64,000 bases of DNA from Thermocatellispora tengchongensis (GCF_014202315.1 NZ_JACHGN010000007.1:70569-134568), one strand, 5' to 3'; counted from the first letter of the stretch, positions 17,514-26,239 are shown. Notes: generated from the letters alone by a model not told the origin. Numbers and translations: made by a program.

Positions 17514-17540
17514 GTCGGAGACCTCCGGACGCTCTCGACA
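17514..17540 (-). promoter_or_regulatory. putative ECF42-dependent promoter
   Basis: TGTCGA (17540-17535) is followed after 17 bp by CGAC (17517-17514) on the operon's strand. As I recall, published ECF42 targets share TGTCGA at -35 and a short CGA-containing -10. The element lies 47-73 nt upstream of the DUF1579 gene, as expected if the sigma factor activates its own partner operon. Confidence 0.6.
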
Positions 17541-17637
17541 ACTCCGCCGACATTTCTTCGCCGAATTTCCACCCCGGCATTCGGCGACCGCCGGTTATGG
17601 TGGGAAGGAGTCCGCCACCTGGGGAGATCAGGAGCCG

Positions 17638-19692
17638 ATGCAGCCGCTGCCGCCCGGATACAGCGGGATGGACCCAAGTCTGATGGACTCCTTGATCTCC
17701 GCGCTGAGCACGAGCGGCGAGGTCATCCGCGCCGAGGTCGAGGCGATCCGCCGCCTGGCCGCGGGCACCGGGATGTCCGGCATCGACCTGCAGGCGATAG
17801 GCCGCATCCAGGCGTGGATCGACCGCGAACTGCCCGAGCTCCGGCGGCGCAACCGGCTCGCCAAGGCGGCCGATCTGCTCCCGGCCTGGGCGCCCGGCCT
17901 CCCGTCCGGACTCGTGACGATCGACGAGAGCACACTCCTGTCGGCCGGCGAGGCCCGCCGGCAGGGCGAGGCCCTGGCCGCGCGGTTCGACGCGATCCAC
18001 CCCGGCAACTTGGGCATACCCGGCGGCAAGTACAACAGCGACAAGTTAGCCGCGGTGATCCGCGAGCTGGGCGCCCACGAGCACGACGCCGACTACACCG
18101 CGGCGTTCTTCGCCGCGCTGGGCGCCACGAAGTCCCTGGCCATCCCGGCCAAGCTGCGCGCGGGCACGGACGACCCCGGCAAGGCCATCGACACGATCAG
18201 CCGCGCCCTGGGCACCGCGGTCCGCGAGGGCGGCCACGTACCCGGCTTCGCCGAGGTCAGGTACGAACTCGCCACCGGCACTCCCCTGTCGTCGGGCCTC
18301 CCCCTGCCGGTGGGCCCGTTCGCCGGCCTGCGCCGCACGGCCGGCTCCACGCCGAGCCGCGACGAACTGGAGGCGCCCCCGGTCGAACGGATCGCCGGTG
18401 GCGTCGGCACCGAAGCGCTCGGCGAACTGATACGGGCCGGAGACTTCCCCGCCGAGTGGCTCGCCGCCGTCGTCGACCGGCACGCGCTCCACCCCGAGAG
18501 CGTGGTCAACGGCGCCGGCCTGGCCGGCTTCCTGGACGCCCTCGCCCACAACCCCGCCGCCGCCCGCCTGGCCCTGTCCAGGTCGGCCGGCCGCGGAGAG
18601 AGCCTGCCCGACTTCCTGAGCCGCATGAACCACCGCGTATCGCCCGATCGCAACTCCACCCCGCCCGGCCAGGAGAAGACCAGCCCCGCCGCCGCCTTCG
18701 GCCGCATGCTCGCCGGCGCCGCCGGAGCCTACGACGAGAAGGACGGCGCCCACTCCGAGCCGGCCGCCACGCTCGCCTTCCAGTTGATACGAGAGCTGCC
18801 CAAGCTCGACATCCACCGGCCGACCCGGGTCCACCTCGCGGAACTCGCGGGCGCGTACGCCACCGAGATCACCGAAGGCGCCAACCTGGGCGACGCCAAC
18901 CGAACGCAGCCGAGCGCCTTCGGCCCGGTCACATCACTCGTGGCGGGCCTGAAACCGGCGTTCCGGCTCAGCCCGGAGGACACGTACGCGTTCGTCAAGC
19001 TCTTCGCCGACGCCCCCGAGAACATCAAGCCCTTCGAGCAGGCGATGGGCGGCCTGGCCGACAGGCTCGCCAAGGCGGCCGCACGAGACTCCGACCCCAA
19101 GGCCGCCATGGACAGGCTCGAAGACGCCATGAAGGCGCTCGGCTACGTGGCCGGAATGCAGTTCGCCGCCGAACGATCCGTCCAGAGCAAACTGGACCAG
19201 GAAGACGAAGAACGCCGCAAGGCCGCGGCGTTCGTACTCGGCCTCGCCCTCGGCGTCGGCGGAATCCCGGTTCCGTTGGAGGGGCAGGTGCTCTGGCTCG
19301 CCCTGAGCACCGTCGCCCCGCAGGTCCACGACGCTGTGACGGAGCCCGATCCCACCCGTATGAAGGCACTGGACGACAAGAGCGACGCGGCGAGCCTGAT
19401 CAGAACGGACTGGCTCGTCAGGACGCTGATCTCCAGCGGATTCGAGGTCAAGGTGCCACCCACGAGCCCGAGGTTCAGCGATCCCCCGATAGCCAACGAA
19501 GACGGCCTGCTCCCGTTCGCACAGATCGCGAAGGACAAGGCAGCGCTGCGAAACTACAACGACTGGCTGATCGCCAACGGATCGGGGGGAGAGGACGACG
19601 CCTCCCTCGGGGAGGCGATCATGAAAATGGACACGATCTTCCGCGGCACCAAGGATGCGGCAGAAGAAGGCACATCGCCCTTCAACAACTGA
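17638..19692 (+). CDS. large hypothetical protein, DUF6571-like
   Basis: The 684-residue protein has no signal peptide. Its N-terminus (about 1-150) is helical, resembling the WXG/LXG-type start of secretion-associated proteins. Motifs such as YTAAFFAALGA and AARLAL in helical repeats recall large actinobacterial DUF6571-type proteins found near type VII secretion genes. A hydrophobic stretch (AAAFVLGLALGVGGIPVPLEG) lies near residue 535. The ATG at 17638 has GGAGATCAGGAG upstream. It is divergent from the ECF42 operon and convergent with a lipoprotein gene. The family call is from memory; function is unknown. Confidence 0.55.
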   Translation: MQPLPPGYSGMDPSLMDSLISALSTSGEVIRAEVEAIRRLAAGTGMSGIDLQAIGRIQAWIDRELPELRRRNRLAKAADLLPAWAPGLPSGLVTIDESTLLSAGEARRQGEALAARFDAIHPGNLGIPGGKYNSDKLAAVIRELGAHEHDADYTAAFFAALGATKSLAIPAKLRAGTDDPGKAIDTISRALGTAVREGGHVPGFAEVRYELATGTPLSSGLPLPVGPFAGLRRTAGSTPSRDELEAPPVERIAGGVGTEALGELIRAGDFPAEWLAAVVDRHALHPESVVNGAGLAGFLDALAHNPAAARLALSRSAGRGESLPDFLSRMNHRVSPDRNSTPPGQEKTSPAAAFGRMLAGAAGAYDEKDGAHSEPAATLAFQLIRELPKLDIHRPTRVHLAELAGAYATEITEGANLGDANRTQPSAFGPVTSLVAGLKPAFRLSPEDTYAFVKLFADAPENIKPFEQAMGGLADRLAKAAARDSDPKAAMDRLEDAMKALGYVAGMQFAAERSVQSKLDQEDEERRKAAAFVLGLALGVGGIPVPLEGQVLWLALSTVAPQVHDAVTEPDPTRMKALDDKSDAASLIRTDWLVRTLISSGFEVKVPPTSPRFSDPPIANEDGLLPFAQIAKDKAALRNYNDWLIANGSGGEDDASLGEAIMKMDTIFRGTKDAAEEGTSPFNN

Positions 19693-19704
19693 ACTCAGAC
19701 ATTT

Positions 19705-20154
19705 TTACGCGGCAGGCAGACACTCCGTCTCACCCTGAACGGAGATCTCATGCCGACCAGGCGATGACAGGATGATCTTGGTGTGAAGCCGCTTATTGGC
19801 AAGATCCATTCTGGTCAGATCGGTTGTGACCGCCTCATACTCGGCCAGGCCATCCAAAGCCCCATTGAGCATGAGGACCAGGGTGTTCGGGTCTCCCGAT
19901 GTAATACGATCTCTTGCAGTAGCAGCATAAGTGCGCTTATATCTCCCATCGCCACAGGGGATATCCCTGCCCCCAGGATTCGTGATCTTGACGTCGTCGG
20001 CGCTAATGATCTCCAGTGCCCGATTGATGTGATTCTTGAGCGTCACTTCCGCCTCGGCCGCAGTGGGAAGATCCGGCTCGTCGTCCCCACATCCGGACAG
20101 CACCAATGCCATAACTACGGAAACCGAAATGGCGTATCCCCGCAGACGAGCCAT
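19705..20154 (-). CDS. small lipoprotein
   Basis: The 149-residue product has a lipoprotein signal peptide ending in a lipobox (VLSGC), then an Asp/Glu-rich linker and a compact domain with two Cys (IPCGDGRYKRTY and ETECLPAA) that could form a disulfide. I recognise no named family. The ATG at 20154 was chosen for its GGAGGG ribosome site and because it gives a proper signal peptide. It ends 12 bp from the stop of the convergent large protein and diverges from the WXG100-like gene. Its third codon positions are less GC-rich than its neighbours, hinting at recent acquisition. Confidence 0.75.
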   Translation of the reverse strand: MARLRGYAISVSVVMALVLSGCGDDEPDLPTAAEAEVTLKNHINRALEIISADDVKITNPGGRDIPCGDGRYKRTYAATARDRITSGDPNTLVLMLNGALDGLAEYEAVTTDLTRMDLANKRLHTKIILSSPGRHEISVQGETECLPAA

Positions 20155-20251
20155 GATTCCCTCCATAGTCCTGGCCATCCTCCACTCGTTCCCATAATGT
20201 CCTAGTGATCGGTCCTGCGTACGCGCGAATCTCCGCAAGGGAAACAACCGG

Positions 20252-20530
20252 ATGGATCTGGTCCCGAACCCCCACCACCAGAAGCTCCAGCGGGCGCTGC
20301 CCGAGGTCAGGGCGCACGTCGCCCGACTGGAGGAAGCCCTCGACCCGCCGCACAGCCGGTTCACGAGCGGGCGCGTGTGGGTGGGGAAGAGCGCCGACGC
20401 CTTCGCGGCCGATCTGACCGGGCACCGGAATCTCCTGCGCAAGCTGGCCCAGTCCATCATCGAGGCGTTCGAGGCGGAGCTTCGCGGCACGCCTTCCCAT
20501 GTGACCCCGGCCGAGGCGAAGAACCTGTGA
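20252..20530 (+). CDS. WXG100-like small helical protein
   Basis: The 92-residue protein reads as two helices (about 5-30 and 45-78) joined by a turn containing VWVGKSADAF, a W-x-G motif in the position it has in WXG100 (ESAT-6/CFP-10-like) proteins. Such proteins are type VII secretion substrates or fused toxin N-termini. There is no signal peptide, as expected. No toxin domain follows. It lies in the same accessory block as the DUF6571-like protein and a lipoprotein, but no secretion ATPase is in the window. Confidence 0.6.
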   Translation: MDLVPNPHHQKLQRALPEVRAHVARLEEALDPPHSRFTSGRVWVGKSADAFAADLTGHRNLLRKLAQSIIEAFEAELRGTPSHVTPAEAKNL

Positions 20531-20660
20531 CCTACTCGTCCGTGGGACGGGAGTGGGTTCTCCATACGGACTGACGCGCTTCCGGCGCAACCGGCGCTGG
20601 TCTTGTGGTCCCGGCCGTCCCCGCGACCGTGGGCGGCGCTGCTGGAGCTGTTCGTCACCT

Positions 20661-21098
20661 CTACCGGCTCTCCGGCTGGGCCAGTTCGAACCAGACGACG
20701 CGCCCTTCCGGGGCGGACTGGAGTGGGTAACGCCCCCAATTCCGGGCCAGTCGGGCGACCAGCCGCAGACCCCGCCCCGCCTCCATCAACGTATCGGATT
20801 CCTCGTGATTGCCCCAGGTCGCCGAACCGGCGTCGATGACGCATACTCGCAGCGCTTGTCCTGAAAGCGTGACAATCACCGTGATGGCGACGCCCATACG
20901 GCGGGACCGTGAGTGCTCGACGCTGTTCGTCACCAATTCCGAGGTGAGCAGGATCGCGTCGTCCAGTCGTGGGTGGCGGGCTCCGACGACGCCGGCCACG
21001 AACCTCCTCGCCTGCGCCGGAGCCCTGTCGTCCGGCACGAGTTCCCGCCTTCTCGTCGCGGTCATGCGCGCCGTCCCCGCCTTGTGTAGGCCGGCCAT
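20661..21098 (-). CDS. RsbW/SpoIIAB-like ATP-binding protein
   Basis: The 145-residue protein is a stand-alone GHKL ATPase domain: N box LLTSELVTNSVEHS, D box CVIDAGSATW and G box EAGRGLRLVARLA. Such proteins in actinomycetes act as anti-sigma or anti-anti-sigma regulators. The ATG at 21098 has GGGAG nearby. It diverges from an XRE-DUF5753 regulator and a DUF397 gene; this trio is the layout of whiJ-like loci, many copies of which exist per sporoactinomycete genome and influence development. Confidence 0.85.
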   Translation of the reverse strand: MAGLHKAGTARMTATRRRELVPDDRAPAQARRFVAGVVGARHPRLDDAILLTSELVTNSVEHSRSRRMGVAITVIVTLSGQALRVCVIDAGSATWGNHEESDTLMEAGRGLRLVARLARNWGRYPLQSAPEGRVVWFELAQPESR

Positions 21099-21198
21099 CT
21101 GATCACTCCCTCGAACGTCAGCCTCCTTTACTTTGCGCATGGGGGAAGCGGCGCCGCACGCGAGATCGGCGGACATTTCTCGGACAAAGCGCTGCGCC

Positions 21199-21208
21199 CC
21201 GCATGCGG
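21199..21208. promoter_or_regulatory. palindrome between ATP-binding gene and XRE regulator
   Basis: CCGCATGCGG is a perfect 10-bp palindrome in the divergent intergenic region (21099-21265), 58 bp upstream of the XRE gene. A TATAGG -10-like element follows at about 21224. It may be an operator for the XRE protein. Confidence 0.35.
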
Positions 21209-21265
21209 ATGTGTGAGATTTTGTATAGGCAGCGGATACGCACTTCCAATAGGCGAGGAAAGAGC

Positions 21266-22093
21266 ATGGCAAGCGGCGACCCACCACCACATGTGGCGAG
21301 ATTCGGTGATGAATTACGCAGATTTCGGAAAGAGGCTGGATTGTCGCAGGAGCGGTTGGCGGTTCACCTCGACTGCTCGCCCTCGCTGGTCAGTCACATC
21401 GAGTGCGGCAAGCGGGTGCCGCAGCGCCACCAGGCCGACGCCGCCGACAGGTTCTTCGGCACGGGGGAGCACTTCGCGAGGCTGTGGCGGAACATCCACG
21501 AGGCGGCGTACGGGCCGCACTGGTACGCCAGGTGGGCCGAGGAGATCGAGCCGGGGGCGCGCACCCTGCGCTCATGGGACCCGTTCCTGATTCCCGGTCT
21601 GCTGCAGACGGAGGCGTACGCACGCGCGGTCATCGCAGGCGGCCTCGCACCGCCGCACGAGGTTGAGAACCGGGTGCGGGCGCGCATGGCCCGTCAGCAC
21701 ATCCTCGATCGGGATGACCCTCCCGAACTATGGGTTCTAATCGACGAAACTGTCGTAAACCGACCGATCGGTGATGGCGAGGTGATGGCCGCACAACTCG
21801 AACACCTCCTCACGGCGGCCGATCGGCCCAACATCACCGTCCAGGTCGTTCCCCGGGAGACCAGAACGACCGTGGGCTTGATGTCGGGTTTCATCATCGC
21901 GGAATCGAGCGATGCCCCCACAGCGGTGTCCATAGAGTCAGCCGGTCATGGCGAGGTGTCCGCGGACAAGGATCTTGTGTGCCGCGTCTGGGCAATATAT
22001 GACAGACTCCGAGCCGAGGCATACCGCGCGGTGGACTCAGCGAAGAAGATCAAGGAAGTGCGGGATCAATGGACAGAGAACCCGGAGACCTGA
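21266..22093 (+). CDS. XRE-family regulator with DUF5753 domain (WhiJ-like)
   Basis: The 275-residue protein has an N-terminal helix-turn-helix (ELRRFRKEAGLSQERLAVHLDCSPSLVSHIE) and the C-terminal DUF5753 ligand or partner domain (LIPGLLQTEAYARAV, ELWVLIDETVVNRPIG, VQVVPRETRTTVGLMSGFII). The ATG at 21266 has GAGGAAAG upstream. It overlaps the DUF397 gene by 25 bp. In Streptomyces, WhiJ-type regulators work with the DUF397 partner to repress developmental genes. Confidence 0.92.
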   Translation: MASGDPPPHVARFGDELRRFRKEAGLSQERLAVHLDCSPSLVSHIECGKRVPQRHQADAADRFFGTGEHFARLWRNIHEAAYGPHWYARWAEEIEPGARTLRSWDPFLIPGLLQTEAYARAVIAGGLAPPHEVENRVRARMARQHILDRDDPPELWVLIDETVVNRPIGDGEVMAAQLEHLLTAADRPNITVQVVPRETRTTVGLMSGFIIAESSDAPTAVSIESAGHGEVSADKDLVCRVWAIYDRLRAEAYRAVDSAKKIKEVRDQWTENPET

Positions 22094-22299
22094 CGCTCGC
22101 GAAGTGGAAGAAGAGTTCGCGCTCGGGAGAGAGCGGCGGTAACTGCGTCGAGATCGCGGACAACATTCCCGGCATCATCGCCATGCGAGACAGCAAGAAC
22201 CCCAACGGCCCCATCCTCCGCTTCACCATCAGCGAATGGCACGCCTTCCTCAACGGCGTCAAAAACGGCGAATTCGACATCGAGCTGCGGGTTTCCTGA
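22069..22299 (+). CDS. DUF397 protein
   Basis: The 76-residue protein has the DUF397 signature: WKKSSRSGESGGNCVEIAD, then AMRDSKNPNGPILRFTISEWHAFLNGVKNGEFD. It starts inside the end of the XRE-DUF5753 gene, the usual coupling for this pair. Members are thought to modulate the XRE partner; no enzymatic motif is present. Confidence 0.92.
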   Translation: MDREPGDLTLAKWKKSSRSGESGGNCVEIADNIPGIIAMRDSKNPNGPILRFTISEWHAFLNGVKNGEFDIELRVS

Positions 22300-22437
22300 C
22301 GGCGGGGTCAGCGGCAGGCCCCTGGGGGTGGACCTGCTCCTGCGGTTCGCCCGGGGGGCTCGCCGCCGAGCGGTCCCCCCGTCACGAGGCAGGCTGCCGG
22401 GGCAGCCCGGGCGTGAGCCGTGTGGCCTCCTGTCCGG

Positions 22438-22857
22438 CTACGCCATCGATACGACGATCTTGCCGTGGGTGTGCTGGGGAGAGGCCAGGTGGCAGTACGC
22501 CTGGACGGCCTCCTCGAAGCGGAATCGGCGGCTGATCGGGTCGGGCAGGGTGCCGCCCAGGGCTCGGGCCGCGAGAGAGGGGAAGGTGCCGGCGGTGACG
22601 GTCGGCGGGCCGTCCACCACGGTCACCGAGATGTCGTCGCGGCCGAACGCCGACAGGTCGGGGGTTCCCGGGGTCGTGCTCACCAGCCGGCCGCCTGCGC
22701 GGAGCGCGCGGGCGGCCTCGATCAGCGCCTGCCCGCGCAGCGCGGCGTTGACGATCGCATCGACGCCCTCCGGGGGGCGGCGCAGGGTCTCCGCGGTCAC
22801 GTCGCAGGCGAGGTAGTCGATCGACTCGGTCGCCCTCGCCGAGGCGTCCTGACCGGG
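22438..22857 (-). pseudogene. C-terminal remnant of an MDR-family dehydrogenase/quinone reductase
   Basis: About 140 codons read as the end of a zinc-type alcohol dehydrogenase or quinone oxidoreductase: IDYLACDV, GVDAIVNAALRG, ARALRAGGRLVSTT, then RFRFEEAVQAYCHLASPQHTHGKIVV. The N-terminal catalytic domain and nucleotide-binding Gly motif are absent: the frame begins a few bases after the stop of the upstream glycerophosphotransferase gene, without a plausible start except a GTG at 22800. I read it as a truncated gene. Confidence 0.75.
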
Positions 22858-22865
22858 AAGGCTCC

Positions 22866-25772
22866 TCAGCCGAAGATGTGGTCCACTACGCGTCTGGTCG
22901 CCTTGCCGTCGTCCTTGGGGGCGAAGGTGGCTCTGAAGGCGTCGTAGCGGTCGGCGTGGGCCGATTTGATGTCGTCGATGGCGCGGATGGCCTCCAGGAC
23001 CTCGTTGCTCGTCGGCACCACCGGGCCGGGGGCCTGGGCGGGGAGGTCGATGTAGAGGCCGCGCTTGCTGGAGTAGCGGTCCAGGTCGTAGGTGTAGAAG
23101 ATCATGGGGCGGCCCGTGACCGCGAAGTCGAACATCGCGGCGGAGTAGTCGGTCACCAGGATGTCGGCGACCAGGAGGAGGTCGGCCATGTCCGGATAGG
23201 TGGTGACGTCCATGGCGAAGCCGTCTTCGGGGACGATCGGGGTCGCCTGCATGCTGTGGGCGCGGATGAGCAGCACGTGGTCCTTGCCCAGGGCCTTGCG
23301 GGCCTGGACCAGGTTCAGCTTGACCTTGCTGTTCTTGCGGTCGTAGTCGCGGTAGGTCGGGGCGTACAGGACGACCTTGGCGCCGTCGCTGATGCCGAGC
23401 CTGCGGCGGATCGCCGCCGCCAGGTCGTCGCGCTCGGGGGCGCTGAGCAGGTCGTTGCGCGGGTAGCCCGCCTCCAGCACCTCACCCTGGTAGCCGAAGG
23501 CGCGGCGCAGGACCGGGGTGGCCCACTGGCTCTGCGACAGCAGCAGGTCCCAGCCGCGGACCTCGGCCGCCTGGCGGTGCCAGATGGGGGGCTTGGGGTC
23601 GCGGGACATGTGCGGCAGGTCGTTGCCGATCTTCTTGGCGGGGGTGCCGTTCCAGGTCTGCACCACGGTCTGGTCCTCGCGGGCGCGGAACCAGGTGGGC
23701 AGGAAGGCGTTGGTGATGATGTGCCGGGACCTGGCCAGCGCCTCGTAGTGCTGGCGGCTGCCCGCCCGTACGATCCTCGGGCGGATGTCCGGCCCCAGCC
23801 CCAGCTCGGCCGAGCCCGGCGGGACGAACGCGCCGTCCTTGACGATCCAGATGTGCTCGCCCTCGTCGCCGCGGCGCAGGCGCTCCTCGTAGATGGCGCG
23901 GACGTTGCCCTCGTAGTGGCGGCCGTCGTTGGCGACGTACACCGTGGCCTCGCGCAGCTCCTGGGAGCGCTGGGCGGGGTAGAAGGAGCGCTGGAGGGAG
24001 TACAGGCCGGCGGCGCCCGCCTCGTCGGCGGGGCGGGCCTCCTCCACGACGATGATCGGGACGTCGAAGCGGGTGGCCAGGAACTGGTACTCGCGGCCGT
24101 CGCGCGTGTGCACGCCCTCGTCGAGGGTGTCGAGCAGGGCGTGGTCCACCCGGACCGGGACCGTCTCGCCCGCGGGGTGGCGCATGGTGATGGTCCACGT
24201 GCCGCTCGCCAGGGGCACGGTGTCGCCGAAGCGGGGCATCGCGCCGGGTGTGAAGCGGCTGGTGAAGTGGTCGCCGTCGCGTTCCATCGGCACCGTGTAC
24301 GACAGCCCGGTACGGTGCCGCAGCGTCAGCTCGCGGCGGTCGTCGCCGCGCTCGGGGTAGATGCCCGTGAACGTCAGCGAGCCGTCGTCGCCCCAGGTCA
24401 CCGAGGTGATCGTGGGGCGGATGCGGTGCGCGGAGACCACCACGCGGTCGCGGCGGTCGGCCTGCACCGTGATCTCGCGGTCGGCCACGACCGAGCGGCT
24501 CTCCGGCGCGCCGCCGAGCATGACGGTGGCCGCGGGGTCGCCCTTGGGCTCGACCCAGAGCCTGCGCCCGTCCTTCTCCTGGAGCAGCGCGGACGTGGTG
24601 AGCCCGATGACGACCTCGGTGCCGCCCTCGACGGGGGTGAAGTCGGCGGCCATGCGGTGGCCGCCGAGGCGGGCGTGGCCCTTGTTGACCGACCTGTCGG
24701 GCAGGAAGACCTTCAGCTCCACCCGCTCGCTGTCGTAGTGGACGTCGCGCAGCTCGGCCCGGGTCGGCTGCAGCACGACCTGGAGTGCCCGGTCGGAGGT
24801 CCAGACGGGGCGGATCCACCAGCGGCGGCGCACCTCCAGCCCGGCCGGGCGCTCGGTCCTGCCGATCGCGGGGCCGCGCAGCAGGCCGACGGCCCTGGCC
24901 CGGCGGCTCCAGATCACGATCTCGGCGCGCCAGGTGGTGGTGTCCTTGACCGTGGGACGGCGGCGCAGCAGCCGCTTGGAGCCGCGTACGAGGGCGCGCA
25001 GCCCGGCCCGCCAGCGCAGCGCCGAGGGGCGCAGTTCGGCGGTGAACCCGGACCAGTCGTAGTTGCAGCCCGGCTCGCGGGCGCCGTAGGTGGCCTCGGG
25101 CCGGAACACGCGCCGCGTGCGCAGGCGTACCGGCGGCAGGTAGCGCGGGCCGCGCAGCACGACCGTGGCGCGGTTGAACCGGCGGCGGCGTACGGACAGG
25201 CCCGCGAGGTAGGCGTGCCCGCTGATGACGAGCTTGCCGTCGCGCCAGGAGATGTCGTCGATCTGCGTGACCGGCACCAGGTCGGCGCGGCGCAGCCGGT
25301 ACAGTTCCTCGGGCAGCTCGTCGCGGAAGGGCAGGTCGGCGTACCAGCGCCAGCCCTTGCGCACCCGCTTGGACGGCTCGGCCGCGGCCGTGACCACCTT
25401 GACCAGGGTGTCGCCCTCGATCAGCTCGGCCTGGTCGCGGGTCTCCACGAGGTGGTACGCCAGCCGCCGCGCGACCGGCAGCTCGCGCTTGACGGCGGGA
25501 TCGACGGTGGCGAGGTACGGGATGAGGTGGGAGAGCAGTTCACGGCGGCGGGCGGGTCCGCGCTTGACCGCGGTGTCGAAGCGGGTGCCGAGCGGGCCGC
25601 TGAGCACCTCGGCGTCGAACTGGCGCCGCTCGTCGGGGGACAGTCCATCCGCCCTGACTATCGCCATGATGTCGTCGAGCGGCTCTCCCCGTTCGCACAG
25701 GTCGTGGACCGCGCGCAGGCGGTCGCCGGGCAGGTCGCCGCTCGGGCGCTCCGGGGTGGCGCCGGTGGGCAT
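22866..25772 (-). CDS. TagF-like CDP-glycerol glycerophosphotransferase
   Basis: The 968-residue protein ends (about 660-968) in a glycerophosphotransferase domain: ALARSRHIITNAFLPTWF, QTWNGTPAKKIGND, EAGYPRNDLL, VLYAPTYRD, LLIRAHS, MADLLLVADILVTDYSAAMFDFAVTGRPMIF. It should transfer glycerol phosphate from CDP-glycerol to a wall or teichoic acid acceptor. The first 650 residues are a long region of beta-rich, Arg-rich modules typical of actinobacterial relatives. I prefer the ATG at 25772, with AAAGGCGG upstream; a TTG start at 25820 is possible. No teichoic acid exporter is adjacent. Confidence 0.85.
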   Translation of the reverse strand: MPTGATPERPSGDLPGDRLRAVHDLCERGEPLDDIMAIVRADGLSPDERRQFDAEVLSGPLGTRFDTAVKRGPARRRELLSHLIPYLATVDPAVKRELPVARRLAYHLVETRDQAELIEGDTLVKVVTAAAEPSKRVRKGWRWYADLPFRDELPEELYRLRRADLVPVTQIDDISWRDGKLVISGHAYLAGLSVRRRRFNRATVVLRGPRYLPPVRLRTRRVFRPEATYGAREPGCNYDWSGFTAELRPSALRWRAGLRALVRGSKRLLRRRPTVKDTTTWRAEIVIWSRRARAVGLLRGPAIGRTERPAGLEVRRRWWIRPVWTSDRALQVVLQPTRAELRDVHYDSERVELKVFLPDRSVNKGHARLGGHRMAADFTPVEGGTEVVIGLTTSALLQEKDGRRLWVEPKGDPAATVMLGGAPESRSVVADREITVQADRRDRVVVSAHRIRPTITSVTWGDDGSLTFTGIYPERGDDRRELTLRHRTGLSYTVPMERDGDHFTSRFTPGAMPRFGDTVPLASGTWTITMRHPAGETVPVRVDHALLDTLDEGVHTRDGREYQFLATRFDVPIIVVEEARPADEAGAAGLYSLQRSFYPAQRSQELREATVYVANDGRHYEGNVRAIYEERLRRGDEGEHIWIVKDGAFVPPGSAELGLGPDIRPRIVRAGSRQHYEALARSRHIITNAFLPTWFRAREDQTVVQTWNGTPAKKIGNDLPHMSRDPKPPIWHRQAAEVRGWDLLLSQSQWATPVLRRAFGYQGEVLEAGYPRNDLLSAPERDDLAAAIRRRLGISDGAKVVLYAPTYRDYDRKNSKVKLNLVQARKALGKDHVLLIRAHSMQATPIVPEDGFAMDVTTYPDMADLLLVADILVTDYSAAMFDFAVTGRPMIFYTYDLDRYSSKRGLYIDLPAQAPGPVVPTSNEVLEAIRAIDDIKSAHADRYDAFRATFAPKDDGKATRRVVDHIFG

Positions 25773-25879
25773 CTGGAGGGCACCGCCTTTCAGACGGGTC
25801 GCCGTCGCTGTCCCTGGCAATGGTAATGCGACTCGCGGGGCGGGAACTCCCGCCTTTCCTGAAGATCTGCTGAGAAGCG

Positions 25880-25911
25880 CTGATATGTCTGAGTTTCTTG
25901 GGACTTATCAG
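25880..25911. terminator. inverted repeat between two minus-strand genes
   Basis: CTGATATGTC (25880-25889) and GACTTATCAG (25902-25911) pair at 9 of 10 positions with a 12-nt loop, 7 nt after the ATL gene stop. No T tract follows, so it could instead be an operator for the downstream glycerophosphotransferase gene. Confidence 0.35.
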
Positions 25912-25917
25912 GACGGG

Positions 25918-26226
25918 TCAGCTCTGGGCGGCGCCGTCCCACCTGGCCGCGCGCATGTCGGCCCGGTCGTTGCGCATGGGCGTGCGCTCCTGCCGCCACA
26001 GCCTCAGGACCTCCTGCTCGTGACCCGGCGGCGGGGTGCCGTCGGCGTGCACCACGCGCCACCACGGCACGCCGCCGCCCCACTGCGACATCACCCGGCC
26101 CACCTGGCGCGGCCCGCCCTCGCCGAGGTACTCGGCGATGTCGCCGTACGACATGACCATGCCGGACGGGATGCGCTCGACCAGGTCGAGCACCCGCTCG
26201 GCGTACGGCGACGGCTCCCCCGGCAC
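25918..26226 (-). CDS. alkyltransferase-like (ATL) DNA repair protein
   Basis: The 102-residue protein has the DNA-binding domain of O6-alkylguanine methyltransferase (VLDLVERIPSGMVMSYGDIAEYLG, ARG-type recognition in RQVGRVMSQ). At the position of the catalytic Cys of PCHRV it reads VPWWRVV, with Trp55. ATL proteins with this substitution bind alkylated guanine without repairing it and recruit nucleotide excision repair. The GTG at 26226 is 13 nt after the upstream gene, so the two form an operon. Confidence 0.85.
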   Translation of the reverse strand: MPGEPSPYAERVLDLVERIPSGMVMSYGDIAEYLGEGGPRQVGRVMSQWGGGVPWWRVVHADGTPPPGHEQEVLRLWRQERTPMRNDRADMRAARWDGAAQS

Positions 26227-26239
26227 GTGTCGGCGCCTC

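Noticed and set aside
22438-22800. A free-standing 120-residue gene from a GTG at 22800
   Set aside because: The sequence is the C-terminal half of an MDR enzyme and homologous-looking codons continue upstream of the GTG, so a truncated gene is more likely.
22878-25826. A 982-codon plus-strand frame
   Set aside because: It mirrors the TagF-like gene and shows shadow composition only.
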